A DNA stretch of 64,000 bases. It comes from Hermodice carunculata. Taxonomy: Eukaryota; Annelida; Polychaeta; Eunicida; Amphinomidae. Where the stretch lies: NCBI GenBank assembly GCA_964020975.1, contig OZ026613.1:117740726-117804725 (forward strand). The letters are read 5' to 3'. A program made the position numbers and the translations under genes. Positions 18,161 to 29,642 of this stretch are shown in pieces. Below the pieces are notes generated by a model, which saw only the letters and a list, made by a program, of their open reading frames with translations, was not told the origin of the DNA and ran no database searches. Position 1 is the first letter of the stretch, and each line of letters starts with the position of its first letter.

Positions 18161-18560
18161 TCAGTGTTAAAAATTATGTATATTTAGATTAGTAACTGAT
18201 ACCTATCTGGATTTAGTTAAAATTCAGTTGAATGTCAGTGCACTGACAACAGTACAGAGTGTCAGTGAACTGACAAACAACTAGTTACAAAATGTGACAT
18301 AACTGACCAGTAACTGAACTAAAGCTGTGTTGTCAGTTGTTTGACAGACCCCAGCTACATGTCAGTTGCCAGTCAACCATCATCAAATAATTGACAACTA
18401 ACTGATATCTACTGGGACTTTTCAGAAATCCAGCTGAATGTCAGTGACATCTATTGTGATTTTGTTTTAAAATCCATCAAAATAATGCATCTGAAACTGT
18501 GACCACTCAGCAGTAACTGAACTGAAGCTGTGTTGTCAGTTATTTTACAGTTTGGATGTC
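18161..18560. repeat. About 203-bp direct repeat, rich in 'gtcagt'
   Basis: 'cagtaactgaactaaagctg' at 18308 recurs at 18511, and 'gaatgtcagtg' at 18230 recurs near 18436. There are thus two diverged units of about 203 bp. 'CAGT' is over-represented from about 18030. Confidence 0.6.
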
Positions 18561-19448
18561 AGTAGCTCACAATCATTTAAAATATATCGCACTAATGAGG
18601 TAATTTGAATGATCAGACATCCTTGCGGACACTTCAAAAACACAATGGGACTCCCCTGATGGGGTAGACCCATAAAATTTTCCAAAGGATGAAATACCCT
18701 CAGCTTCCAACATTACTTTTTCTTTTTCAATCTGAAAATGATGAAAAGTATCTAGTTTTGGACAGATATCTGCTCCACCGTAATGTGCATCGATGGCATA
18801 AATTTAGTAGCGCTACAGAATCAATTATCCAGACCACTTTTGTAAGCATGCACAGACAGATGGACTACAATAACCTGGGGCACTGTATGTGCAGAGGAAT
18901 AGATTCACCTGAACCATTCAATGGAATCAAGAAATCAACATTTGTTTCAGCACCTACAAAGGAATACTAAAGAAAATGACAATGAAGAAAAGGTAAAGTA
19001 ACCATTTGTTTTAATTTGACAAGGATCCAAATTTTTTGCTTTGTCTGGTTCTGTTATGACCTTTATCCCTGCGTTATTCAATGCTCTTAATTTCAGTGCC
19101 ATGTTTGGAACACAGACAAATTCTGCGCTTGGTGTATGATACAGGAAGGATGTACTTTTCCTGCTGACGTATCTTTGTGAACAAGGAATCCGGCCAGGCC
19201 CTGACTTCTCAGTGGTTTATAGCTTTACGTATGATCCTGTTTATATATGGAATAAATGTACCGATCAAATCCATGCATAAATAAGATTGATATGATACAA
19301 ACATCACACCATAGATTGCAAACATATACAAAACCTTTATGCAAATAAATATAAGGCTGAAGATTATAAGTTGTGCAAAATAAGTGCTAAATTGCCTTGG
19401 CTCAACATTATCGAAATATAATATATATATATACATACATACATACAC

Positions 19449-19493
<45 letters not shown>

Positions 19494-19980
19494 TATATGT
19501 GTGAAATCTAACGCGACTTTTTGCCCCACGTTTAACATTCAATCAACCTGCTAGCCAGCTGTGTAAAACTGAAACTTATTTAGTTGATTCACATTTGATA
19601 TATATTATGTGTGATTATTTTCAACACAAGCTGATAGGTCCAATATTATCTTATATAAAGAAGGCTTTTTCATTTAACTGAGATGGGTATGTTGGCACTA
19701 ACTCATGAGCTTCTTCAGGCTAGTGCTAATTATAGAAATGCTGTGACACGCTGAAATTGGTAATGGCCTAATTAGCCATGTTGTAGGGAAGAAAGCAGAT
19801 CTGTGTTCATCGCATCCCATCTCAGACAACCTGTGGGTATCAGAATCTGATCTGGTCATCGCCTTATGTATAACGATTCTGGAAATTGTTTCAGCATTCA
19901 AGTGTGGTTAGTGTATGTGTTATGATGATATCGTGCCATGCACCTACAGATAACTACGTACCATACCACGATTCTTACCC
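18561..19980. other. No recognisable gene; contains a (TA)/(CATA) microsatellite
   Basis: The microsatellite spans 19416-19501. A 93-residue plus-strand ORF at 18689-18970 has no recognisable domain and is probably incidental. Confidence 0.4.
19416..19501. repeat. (TA)n/(CATA)n microsatellite
   Basis: Alternating TA with interspersed ca/cg dinucleotides, read directly. Confidence 0.95.
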
Positions 19981-19990
19981 ACTTTGATAA

Positions 19991-20230
19991 AGACTCAAAC
20001 ATAACTTGGATTTGAGATACAATTTCATAAGGGACATCGATCTATCAGCAATCGAGGGGTACAGATATGTTAACCTCAAGAATAATCCTCTAAACTGCCA
20101 TATAATACAGATGTATGGCATAGATTGTCCACCGCCGAAAACCCCCATACTTGAGCCAGGCCACCCCGCCCTGTGTATATTACACGATTGTGAAACGAAT
20201 GGAAAACAAAAAACTACTATTACCCAGGGG
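19991..20230 (+). CDS. Candidate LRR C-terminal exon
   Basis: The frame reads NLDLRYNFIRDIDLSAIEGY, then RYVNLKNNPLNCHI and GIDCPPP. A leucine-rich repeat ending in 'NPLxC' followed by another Cys is the usual entry to an LRR C-terminal cap (LRRCT) of secreted or membrane proteins. A stop lies just upstream (19988), and a possible acceptor (ctacag) precedes at about 19950 in a different phase. Only one or two repeats are visible, with no signal peptide or transmembrane segment, so this is either one exon of a larger host gene or a leftover of one. Confidence 0.4.
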
Positions 20231-20589
20231 CGCACAGAATTGTTGTTATTTCATAGGGGGTGGAAAATGTCGGGACCGGTTGGGGCGGGTTAAGAAAAGC
20301 TGCACACTCTAACCGTAAAATGATATTTACAGTTAATATAATGGACAAAGAAATATAACAAAATGGGATATTAATAAATAAAAATATTTTACTTATGGTT
20401 ACAGATGGGAGCCTGTTTGACGATACATCAATGATGATGGTGAGCCAATCACACACAGAACGAGGTCAAGACACCGTGTCTGAGGAGGAACTATAGCTCT
20501 TAAAAACTCGTTCACCATCAAACCAGTCTACTATCACTGTTCAGGCCCTGCAGAGATGCTATACCAGACCCGATGAAGAATGCGTGGTA

Positions 20590-21285
20590 TAATACAGTAA
20601 GTATAAATCTTATTTTACAAGTTCTTGAGGACACATGCAATCAGTTGCTCAGCATTATCCCCAGTATTCTCAGCAGAAGGTACACATGTGTCTAACATCA
20701 TACTGCCACAAACTTTTCGAACATCTGCAAACGCTTTAACAGCAGACTCCTCATATTTGTGTTTTTAACACGCAAATGTATCGGCTGTAAAGCTATCGAC
20801 CTCCACACTTCACTCTGGTATATTAAATTGATGCCAGCATCTTTCCGTTTCCACTGTGAGTAACACAGGTAGTATCTGTCTGTGTTGACTTTGACAGACA
20901 TCAACAATCCTTTCAAGACAAGGCTGAAACGCCGTGTACAATTGTGTGCGTTCATGTTCATTATGTGTACATATATTTACAAAGTACATCCATAAAAGAT
21001 CTGTCCAGAAAAATAATATCGCTGTTATGATGTTGAAGTAAAGTCCAGAAAAATAATATCGCTGTTATGATGTTGAAGTAAAGTCTTGTGCGCTATGTCG
21101 TAATACAAGTAAAGTTGCCAAGCCTCCCACATAACCGGTGAAACTTGACCCGAGTAAAAGTCATTAAGAAGTTCACGATGTTGCTCATCTTCAATGTTGT
21201 GTTTGTATGCATATGTACAGGATTTTAGCTGCAAATCAGCTTGTAAAGCGGTAATTAAACTACTTTTCCCAGTAGTGTTTAACAA
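20590..21285 (-). pseudogene. Deoxynucleoside-kinase-like P-loop protein relic
   Basis: The minus strand encodes NTTGKSSLITALQADLQLKS (a partial Walker A, 'TGKSS'). It continues with ELLNDFYSGQVSPVMWEAWQ and LYLYYDIAHKT, then HHNSDIIFLDRSFMDVLCKY. The order 'GKS/T…LLxxFY…(W/F)xxQ-L-Y…D-I-I-x-L-D-R-S' follows deoxynucleoside kinases, where the D/E-R-S motif binds substrate. A 40-base tandem duplication (21003-21082) lies within it, and the C-terminal part is only weakly readable (IALQPIHLRVKN). The start of the P-loop is atypical. It may derive from a host or a viral kinase gene. A small plus-strand ORF with a signal-peptide-like start (MVSKVAIVLFVIVYT, from 21287) overlaps its beginning and is probably a shadow. 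Confidence 0.4.
21003..21082. repeat. 40-bp exact tandem duplication
   Basis: 'gtccagaaaaataatatcgc…' begins at 21003 and is repeated without change at 21043. It is a young duplication. Confidence 0.95.
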
Positions 21286-21499
21286 AATGGTAAGTAAAGT
21301 GGCTATCGTGTTATTTGTGATTGTTTACACACACAATGATGAGTGCATTGGTATTCCACCTGCAGCAGTTTTTCCAACAACAATTTATTTGCAACGGACA
21401 ACTGTAAGTCGTGGAAATACACTAGTGTTTGATGAGCCCTCAAGTACTCCCATGAGAGTGGGATGTATGCTTCATGTATTAACCAAACAGAATTAACTC

Positions 21500-24400
21500 C
21501 CCACATTTAGGGTTAAATCCCCTATAACATAAAGCAAAAGTCTAGTGGAAGTGATGGTGAAGGTAGCACAACCCGACAAATACCGGGTATCCTAAAAAGA
21601 AAAATATTATTTTTTAAGTTTGAAGACAAAACTTGCCAGTGTCCAATCCCAATGTGCTTACCATACACAACTCTGAACAATTTACACATCAATGCAATAA
21701 AGCAGTCAGACTTGCTCCTGCAAAATACATAGGTAAACCAGGTTAACACTTCCTATGTGATGAAGCAGCCTGCTAAAGTCAACTAAGTAAAAACGAGAAG
21801 GTGTAATAGCAGATAAAATGAAGTTATGGTTAAGCTACATGCATAGCTGACACATGGTCCAGGTTTAGAACATAAACATTACCAAAGGAGAGGCGAAATA
21901 ACAATCTTTTTTTTTTTTTTTGCCCTGTTTTAGTCAGAAATAACAATCTTATTAAGTTCTGTTAAGGCTAAGTAGCAATCTTACTACGTTCTGTTCAATG
22001 GAAGTGACATTGTTCTCTTGGGTTCCCTTCTGCTCTTCATGACTTTCAACTTAGTGTCACAGAAGCAGAACCTGACAATCATTGGTGGTGGTCCAGTGTT
22101 GTAATGGATCATTTTTTTCCCCAGGCCCAGGCTGCGCCAATGAACCATTAACCTAGAGCGGACCCATTCTTGGCCGGCTCCAGAATTTTGCGTCCATATA
22201 ACCATGACATGCCACACTTGGAAGAACAAGAGAGAAGAATTAAGTTGAATCTAAATCTACATTTATTCATGGAAACCTGTTGAAATTACAACCTAAGTTG
22301 TTGTCTTGGAGAGAGTAATGACATATGAGCATTACCCTTACAATGAAGAATGACTGCAACGAGTACTGCTATTAATCCGATTCTATGCTCATCAGGATCC
22401 ATACTCTATTTGACGTATTATAAAGAAGAACTACATCGAAAAAAAAATCCAGCAAATTTGAACAATTTGGAAGAAATATTAAGTCATTATCCCAGATTAA
22501 ACCAATGAAAAAATAATCTCTGAAGTACAATGAATTCCCGAAGTCCAGCAATGTCCAAAGTTATCCGCAAATTCCATCCAGTTAATATGAATTTATTTTA
22601 AACCACAATCCACCTTTGAAGTCAAAGAGTCCAACAGAAAACTATGAATGTCCATTACAGGACTTGTATGCTGATGGTACTGTGAAAGTCCAGGTTTAAG
22701 AATGTTTTTGCCAGTCCGTGAATATGGAAGCTCGCATGGTCAAGCAGGCAAGAAGAGCCAAGGGATAATGCAACCCTCCTATGTTCCGTTACAGGTACTG
22801 CAACTCAATGGAGACAAGAGTCAGACCTCGTCCAAAACTTCACAAGGAAAATTTAATTCTGTGCAAAATAATAAAGGATCCCTCATGGTGTATAACCAAA
22901 TAATCACTTAATTCACTTTTGAATTCAACATGGGTCATCCCAAGTGGTTACTTAAAATCTTGCAAGGGTCGGGTAAACTTTAAGAAGAAAAACCCACAAG
23001 GGTAAATATAACTGAAAGAAGAGTGGCCATAATTAATAAAAACTTTGCCCCAAGCCTTATCAAGATACCCACATACAATATATTTTGTTGTCAAAATTTC
23101 ATTCTCATATGTCAATGCAATCAATCATTTGTCTAAGATTTGGCAGTTCTTTACTTAGACTATCTTATAAGCTTCAAGTTTACACATCATAAATATATAA
23201 ATATTCATAAATAGTACATTAATAATTTATTCCATCTAAGGTTGAAGGTTCCTCGAGTCGACTGGTGAAATACTGCAGCACTAAATCCTTTTGATTTAAC
23301 TTGTCCATAACAAAAAAAAACTGTGTAGCCCAGAATCATTTCTGATAACAGGGTTTGTCCATAACTTGAAAAAATAGAATAGTAATATGCATAGGCATTA
23401 AATCATCTCTGATTTAAACTGTCATTGACGGAAAGAACTGGTAAAGTGTGGTAGCTTTAAATCATTCATGATTCAATAGGTTAACAATCCAAGGTCCAAG
23501 AAAAATCATTATATTATATTACTAAAAATCATTATATTATATTACTGAAAATTTGACTTGTATTTAAAAAATTGAATGAAAACTTCCACAAAATAAGAAT
23601 CTGTAATTATCCAAAATGTGTACAGGAATCCCCCTTCATCTTTACTGGCAAGACAGGAAGAAAGCGTGACCATAACCTAATAAATAAATGTTGAATACAT
23701 AATTGATAATTAATTAAGTCGAGTTACCAAATATAATATTAAATCTATAAATCTCCAAAAGCTGTTGATCAAGAAAGTGGACCAGAGCTCAACACTGTCA
23801 CATGGAAGCAGCTGACCAGGAACTGTGACCTAAGTTCAAACTCCATATAATTTATGCTTACCCTTCCTTCGAAAAATCAATTATTAGAAACCCGGCTTCC
23901 CGTATTTCTGATAAGACCATTCTGTGTATGACTATGGACATCAACTGCTGGAAATTCAGCTCACTGTATTCCAGGCAGGACTATCCATGCATAATAATTG
24001 AAAATCAACTGCTAAAAAGAAGTCAGCGCCCTGTCTTCCAAGCAGGACCACTCAATGAAAATTATTGCATGATAAAAATAATAATAATTATGGCAACCAG
24101 GCCAGAAAACAGCTTTTCCATAAATAATGTAATGTAATGTAATATCAGTGATAATTTGAAATAAATGAATGCTTGAATTGGGTTTCTGTTCCCTCATTAA
24201 CTGAGTCCTCCACAACATAAATTAACCAATACAATATCTTTATTGCTTAAAGCCCGCCATCTGGTGGGCATGCCAAATTACAGACCCATCCAGTTAATTA
24301 ACATAATTTATGTGGTAAACTACCAACTTCCAGTAAAACTGAGCCGTGACAGTCTTCTAAGAATAGACCAGCTTGTACACGCCCAAGAAAAGTTTTCCAT

Positions 24401-25210
24401 GACTGCATGTGTACCACGTTAGCATATTCTATGATCACCCAAAAACATATACAGAGTAGCTCACCTCTCTGTCCGGCTATAAAATTTATCCACAGAAAAT
24501 TAAGCATATTAAATCAGAACCTGTATTTTACACATGAAATGTCCGCCTGAAATGTTTAATTCTCAACCAAAAGAAAGACCCTCCCTAATTTTGGGAAACC
24601 AGTTCTAGCTTACAGCATTCTATTTTTACCATAACAAAATCCGACCAAGAAAAACATGGCCACTGTACTGTGTGCAGGAAAGCAACGTAAACCCCTGGGA
24701 ATTTTGAATGACCAACTATCCATTTTTCTTGCATTCAGTCAATACAGAAATTACCAATTGGCAAGTTCACCCTTTACTGCCCGTTTCAATTTACCTGGTG
24801 TGTAAACTCACATACCAGTGACATTTTTTGTCCTCCATTTGCAAGGCCGCTTCTGGGACAACGCAAAGTATCAGTAGTAATATTACGTGCCATGCTTGTC
24901 CATTGAGAAGAATAACCTATAATTTGTGGCAAGTTGTGGCAATATGTTTCAACAAGAGCTCTTGGAAATTTACTCAATATCACAAATATTCACATACTAA
25001 GCATACATAATTAATTACTAAATATTTATTTGGCTCATGACCCAGGACCACAACCCACGGATTGCCCAAATTTAAGCCACAAGGCCCTCGTTAAAAATTT
25101 CTACCAGGAAGGATATATCACTGGAGGAACCCATTATTCCCGGAGCATTTACCAGGCAAGTGCTGTTACATATTCATGATATTCTGAGAACTTTCTCAAA
25201 GCAAAAGTAA
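21500..25210. other. Long stretch without recognisable coding sequence
   Basis: AT-rich sequence with a T run at 21906-21920 and a local doubling of 'aaatcattatattatattac' near 23504-23544. Both strands were read for transposase, RT and host domain signatures; none was seen. It may include introns of a gene transcribed leftward from the promoter near 25365. Confidence 0.4.
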
Positions 25211-25222
25211 AACAGCACTCAC

Positions 25223-25370
25223 CTGGTTTCCTTTACAGTTTCAAGCGGCCTGGACTGGTTACGGACACGGACAGACAGAGGTTCCTTCCTAACGCCTTCC
25301 TGGTAATGCTCTGTATAGAAACCGCCCACAAGAGAGTCCAGACCGCCTGCACTGCTGTCTATTTATATCC
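25223..25370 (-). promoter_or_regulatory. Candidate TATA promoter and first exon, transcribed leftward
   Basis: The minus strand reads GGATATAAATAG (TATA box at about 25361-25367). A GC-richer stretch of about 110 bases follows, then a consensus splice donor CCAG/GTGAGT with the exon ending at 25223. TATA position, exon length and donor together look like a first exon of a host or transposon gene. No coding sequence was identified downstream. Confidence 0.35.
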
Positions 25371-25569
25371 CCTGGCTCCATTCATCCAGTAAATCTTGTG
25401 ACACTAAAATGCAGTGTCCGTACTGTGGTGTCACAGGCATACTTTTCTTTCCCTTGATTACCTTTTTACTAACTCCCCGGACTGCCACCAGGAGTCTCTA
25501 TAATCAAACCAATACAAAATAACACGGCAGTATCACAAACTTTTTGGAGAAAAGAAGTAGCATGGCTAC

Positions 25570-27075
25570 ATTGTTGCTTCAGCTAGGTCGCAACCTGTGT
25601 GCAACTTCAATATCAGTTTCCTCGATCTTCACCTTGAGTTTTTCTTTGAAAAGTTTAGTGACTACCTGTACACAGTTTTCATCTTGAAGCTCCGGAAGAC
25701 CAAAGATTCTGGCACTATTTTTACTTGAATATAGTTCATTGTGCACACGATGTGATTTTACTTCAGCCAGCTCTGTTTTGACATCTGTCAACTCTGTGCA
25801 ACCTTTGGTTTCCTCTTCCAGGGCTTTAACTCTGGTCTCGATGGAGTTGATACTGCCTGCATCCATAAAGCTTGATGCTTTCCAGCATATCAGCCATTCT
25901 CTGCTTGAATCTGCTGGTCAGTCTCTCTTCCATTTTCTCCATTTATGTCTGCATTTCGTTTTCACTGTTGCTATCCGTTTCCAATACACTTAACAGCTGT
26001 CTTGCTCTTTTTAAATCAACCTGCGGTGAGGACCCACTACTACTAATGCTACTTCCAGATTAAATCAATGTGAATGCATGATCACTATCACAATCTGGGG
26101 ACGACCCACAGACCCCTAATGTGGTGGTTTAGGCCTAATCAGGTCGTCGGTTGTCTCTCTGGTAGTCTCTTTGGCGTCGGCGATGTTCCTGGACAGACGT
26201 TCGTCCCTGTTGTTGTATGCGGCTCTCCAGGTCATCTCTCAAATTCCATCTGTCTTACTCTGTTTCTGGGCCTTGAAATTGAACTGGAAGGGTGGGAATT
26301 TCTCTGATGTCGTTCCTTTGATATCTGGACTCTGTCGTTAACACGGGGTTTCTCGATGATTGAAAAATTGGTCAAAAGTGATCATGAGGGCATACTTGCC
26401 AGCTTCACTTGGATGGAGGCCTTTAGATCCCAGCATCATTTGCTTGATGCGACCTGCGCGATCCATAAATGGTCTGTGGCCTCCGATGAAGTGCACTAGC
26501 GGCATGTATGTCGTCTTTTCTTGCAGGGCAGCGTTGGAACGTCTAACCCGCTCAGATGTGGCGGGGCAGTATGGCAGACACTCCTATCTGGACAATTGGA
26601 CTGTTTGTCTTGATAGCATTTATCAGCTGCCTCATCTCCATCACAACAATATTGACATGCTCATTGTCTGTCATTTTTCTTCCGTTCTCGTGCTTCAACT
26701 TAGCGATGTTGTGATTCCAGCGAGAATGATGATGGCACCGTATGCCTTGATGTCGGCAATCGTACCCTTGTCAATTTCTGCTGCGATATGTTTGATGGTA
26801 TATCCTGGGAATGGGAATGTCTAGAACTCCCTATTCTTTGCAGTTGGCAGGTTGTTCACCATACTGTCTCCTATCACAGCACAGCCCATCTTGTAAATCT
26901 TCACCGGCCTGGACATGTTGTCGATCTTGAAGTTGATGAATGTGAATGATGGCAAATACTTGCTGATCTTGCTTCTGGGGTAAGCAGGTAAATAAAATAC
27001 AGCATGCTGAGCAAAACGGCTAATTTGTGACAACGATGTTGTTCAGAGACAAAGTGATACCACTTACAAATGCTG
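25570..27075 (-). pseudogene. LINE ORF1-like relic: SGNH hydrolase domain, coiled coil, RRM-like domain
   Basis: Reading leftwards, VKIYKMGCAVIGDSMVNNL carries the SGNH block I 'GDS'. Then come FPGYTIKHIAAEIDKG, AYGAIIILAGI (block III region) and LINAIKTNSPIVQIGVSAIL, ending with LGSKGLHPSEAGKYAL (the 'DxxH'-type block, here G-x-H). Next is a coiled coil (MEKMEERLTSRFKQRMADML; SIETRVKALEEETKG). Last is ARIFGLPELQDENCV with DIEVAHRL, the ORF1 RRM/CTD style of L1-like LINEs ('GxPE…E…AHR'). Several stops and frame changes break it (for example after AGI near 26705 and near 25870). ORF1 proteins bind LINE RNA, and esterase domains occur in CR1/L2 ORF1. The combination seen here is less usual. Confidence 0.55.
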
Positions 27076-27099
27076 CAGCTTTTAAAGCCCGCCACGGAT

Positions 27100-28520
27100 A
27101 CACCGTTTTCTCACCTTTAGGGTAGAGGTTTAGTAAAGCCAATAAGGTGCTTAGACACCTACGGTTTCACCCAATCACACAGTGGACAAGTTTGATTGCT
27201 TATTGGCTGTAACCGGGATTCCAAACAAAGGTGTGAACACGTCATTGTTACCGTGCTGCCAGTTAGTGGTTTCATTAAAAAAAAAAAAAAAAAATCAAGC
27301 ATTGGAGTGCTTCTTCTCTGTCCCTTTTATCCATAACGTTGAAAAAATAATGAGATTTATAAACTATCCCAAGTGGGTTTTTACGGCTAAATATTAATTT
27401 CTAGTAAAAGAGGTAAAGCTTAGGTGACCCTTTAATTATTCGAATGTCAAAAGGTGGATTGGTGGTGTGTTTTAATTTCTCTGCCAATATCATCGAATAG
27501 TACATCATAATAGTCTAAGGGATGGATCCCATTAACTTTACAAAGTTAAAAAAAACAACAGCATAAGCTATAACGTCATGTCTGTTACTTCTTACTAAAA
27601 TGAGAAGGCAAGTAAGAGAACCTTCAGTAGACAACACAAAAAAAAAATCATATGGCCAATTACTTGCGTTCTGGGTGCCTTGAGAAAAAGTATGGGTAGA
27701 CCAATCACTAATTAATTATTCACCAAACAGACCTGATCATCTTAAAACACACAAGCGAAATCATGATTCTGTCTGCTATTTCTTTGTGTCCTTATAATTT
27801 CCTGCATAATTTCCAACTGAATAAGACCAAATAAATCATTTTACGTGTGTTCCCACTCCGAAATGTTCACTCTTAATTAGTACACCCAAAAAAACACCGG
27901 CCACTGTATTATTAATATCTGACAACTTTGCAGAAATATTATCTTCAAGGCTGCATATAACACATTCATACGGCAATCACACCACAGGCTGCTTGCTGAG
28001 CGACCTCTTAACTTTAACCTGTAGACGATGTGTCAGAGGCTCCAACCTTGGGCAGGTAGTGGGGTCAATTGTAGCCTTTGGGGTATCAAAAGAATGTCTT
28101 TATTGGGCTTTAAAAGTTGCTACTTTGAAATGCGCACATCGTGATCTGTTAATCTTGTCCAGTACGTCCGGTGCAACCGGGATGCTGACGTCACAAACGC
28201 AACACTGTGAAGTGAGCAAACAGCAAGCCTGGCGAATATACAGAGTACTAGTTGTCAAAGTGTCACATCTCGGGCAATCTTTCTATAGGAGCAGAAATGG
28301 GCACATCAATTAAAGTGCATTTCCATCTCAGTATCCGTGTACAGTGGGTCATTGTGTTAAGATTAATTGTGAATTGTACTGATTGTGTCGGATAGGAACA
28401 AATAAGTATGGGCTTTATAATGAAACAAAACTACTGGAGCTTGGGTGCTTGTAATCTAACGTTAGGCCCTCCTTAATTTTGGTGTTTTCCTCAAGCTGAG
28501 AAACCCACAACTGAATACGA
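27100..28520. other. No recognisable gene
   Basis: Contains an 18-base A run (27277-27294) and AT-rich unique sequence. No conserved frame was seen. Confidence 0.4.
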
Positions 28521-28524
28521 CACT

Positions 28525-28547
28525 GGGGGTGGGGGTGGGGGTGGGGG
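28525..28547 (+). repeat. Four G5 tracts separated by single T: G-quadruplex motif
   Basis: Four consecutive GGGGG blocks with one-base loops are an ideal intramolecular G-quadruplex pattern on the plus strand. The tract lies in otherwise AT-rich, gene-poor DNA. Confidence 0.9.
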
Positions 28548-28549
28548 AA

Positions 28550-29640
28550 GCTCATAATAAATTCACAATCATTGTTGCATGTAAATGCAATCAAAGAAGA
28601 CAGTATCGCAATTTGTGCAATAGCAGTAAATGAGCCGTAAATGACCTGGCGCCTGGCCAGCGCGGCATGTCTTGTGATCTCATTCCCATTGATTGTTGCT
28701 GTAACACCAGTAGCTGGCAGCAGGTACTGGCTGGCTGATATTATTAGTTGGTCAATGGTTTGGAGTGAACAACAGCATATAGCTCACATGACAGATGCTG
28801 TGTTTCACAGTGAAACAGTTTTTTTTTTAAGTCCTGGACCTAATCGGCTTTGCCAGCATCATGTTGGCCTTCTACCAGTGATTGAACTTCAATTGGTTCT
28901 GGTTGGTATGGCCACTCATTTTTAGAGACTCCATTATGACCTACCCCAGGGTAGGTCTCTTCAGACAGGGACTTGATTAGACCCTACACTCATCCACATG
29001 GTAGTTATGAAATTCTAATTTTTTCCACATACTGCGAGTATTATTATGATTATTACTATTAATAATAATAATAAGGCCAGCCTTAAAAATTCTTTGTTTG
29101 CTGTTGCCTACCCACCCTCTAAGGCTTGGGTTGTTAGGTAGGTTTGTTTTTTTGTTCTTGGTCTCAAAGTAGAAGACGCTCCCCGCCCCCATTTGATTTT
29201 CATTGAAAGAATAAAAGATAAAAATTTGCATCAAATATGTCTCTTAAAAATTTTTCCAATAGGGACCTTTTTGAACCGGTAGGAAGGCAATGGCAAACAA
29301 ACAAATATTTAATTTTGGCCTAATAATAATCCTCTCCTCAAGCATGGCTAGGTGAAGGGCAGCCTCCCAGGGCAGGCAATAATGTAATCAGGAAAACAAT
29401 GTACAAATGTATGTGTTTTAAGTGTCAACATATCATACAGACTTAAATTTACTTTCATTTTCAGTATAACATCACTGCTACTGATTAGATTTAGGGGATG
29501 TCAGGCAGGATGACATGTGCTCCTCATATAGATTTAGTTTTGATATTCAGTATAACCTCACTGCTACTGATTAGATTTGGGGATGTCAGACTAAGTTTTG
29601 AAAGTTTCACCAGTTTCAGATGCATGCATGTTGTTTTGCT
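28550..29640. other. No recognisable gene; one 86-bp-spaced direct repeat
   Basis: 'tcagtataacatcactgcta…gatgtcag' at 29461-29504 recurs at 29547-29589. A short ATT repeat lies at about 29041-29072. Nothing coding was recognised. Confidence 0.45.
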
Positions 29641-29642
29641 TC

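Noticed and set aside
21025-21285. Reading 'GKSSLITAL' as a dynamin/AIG1-type GTPase P-loop
   Set aside because: No G-domain motifs (TKxD, DxxG) follow. The downstream LDRS and FY segments fit a deoxynucleoside kinase better.
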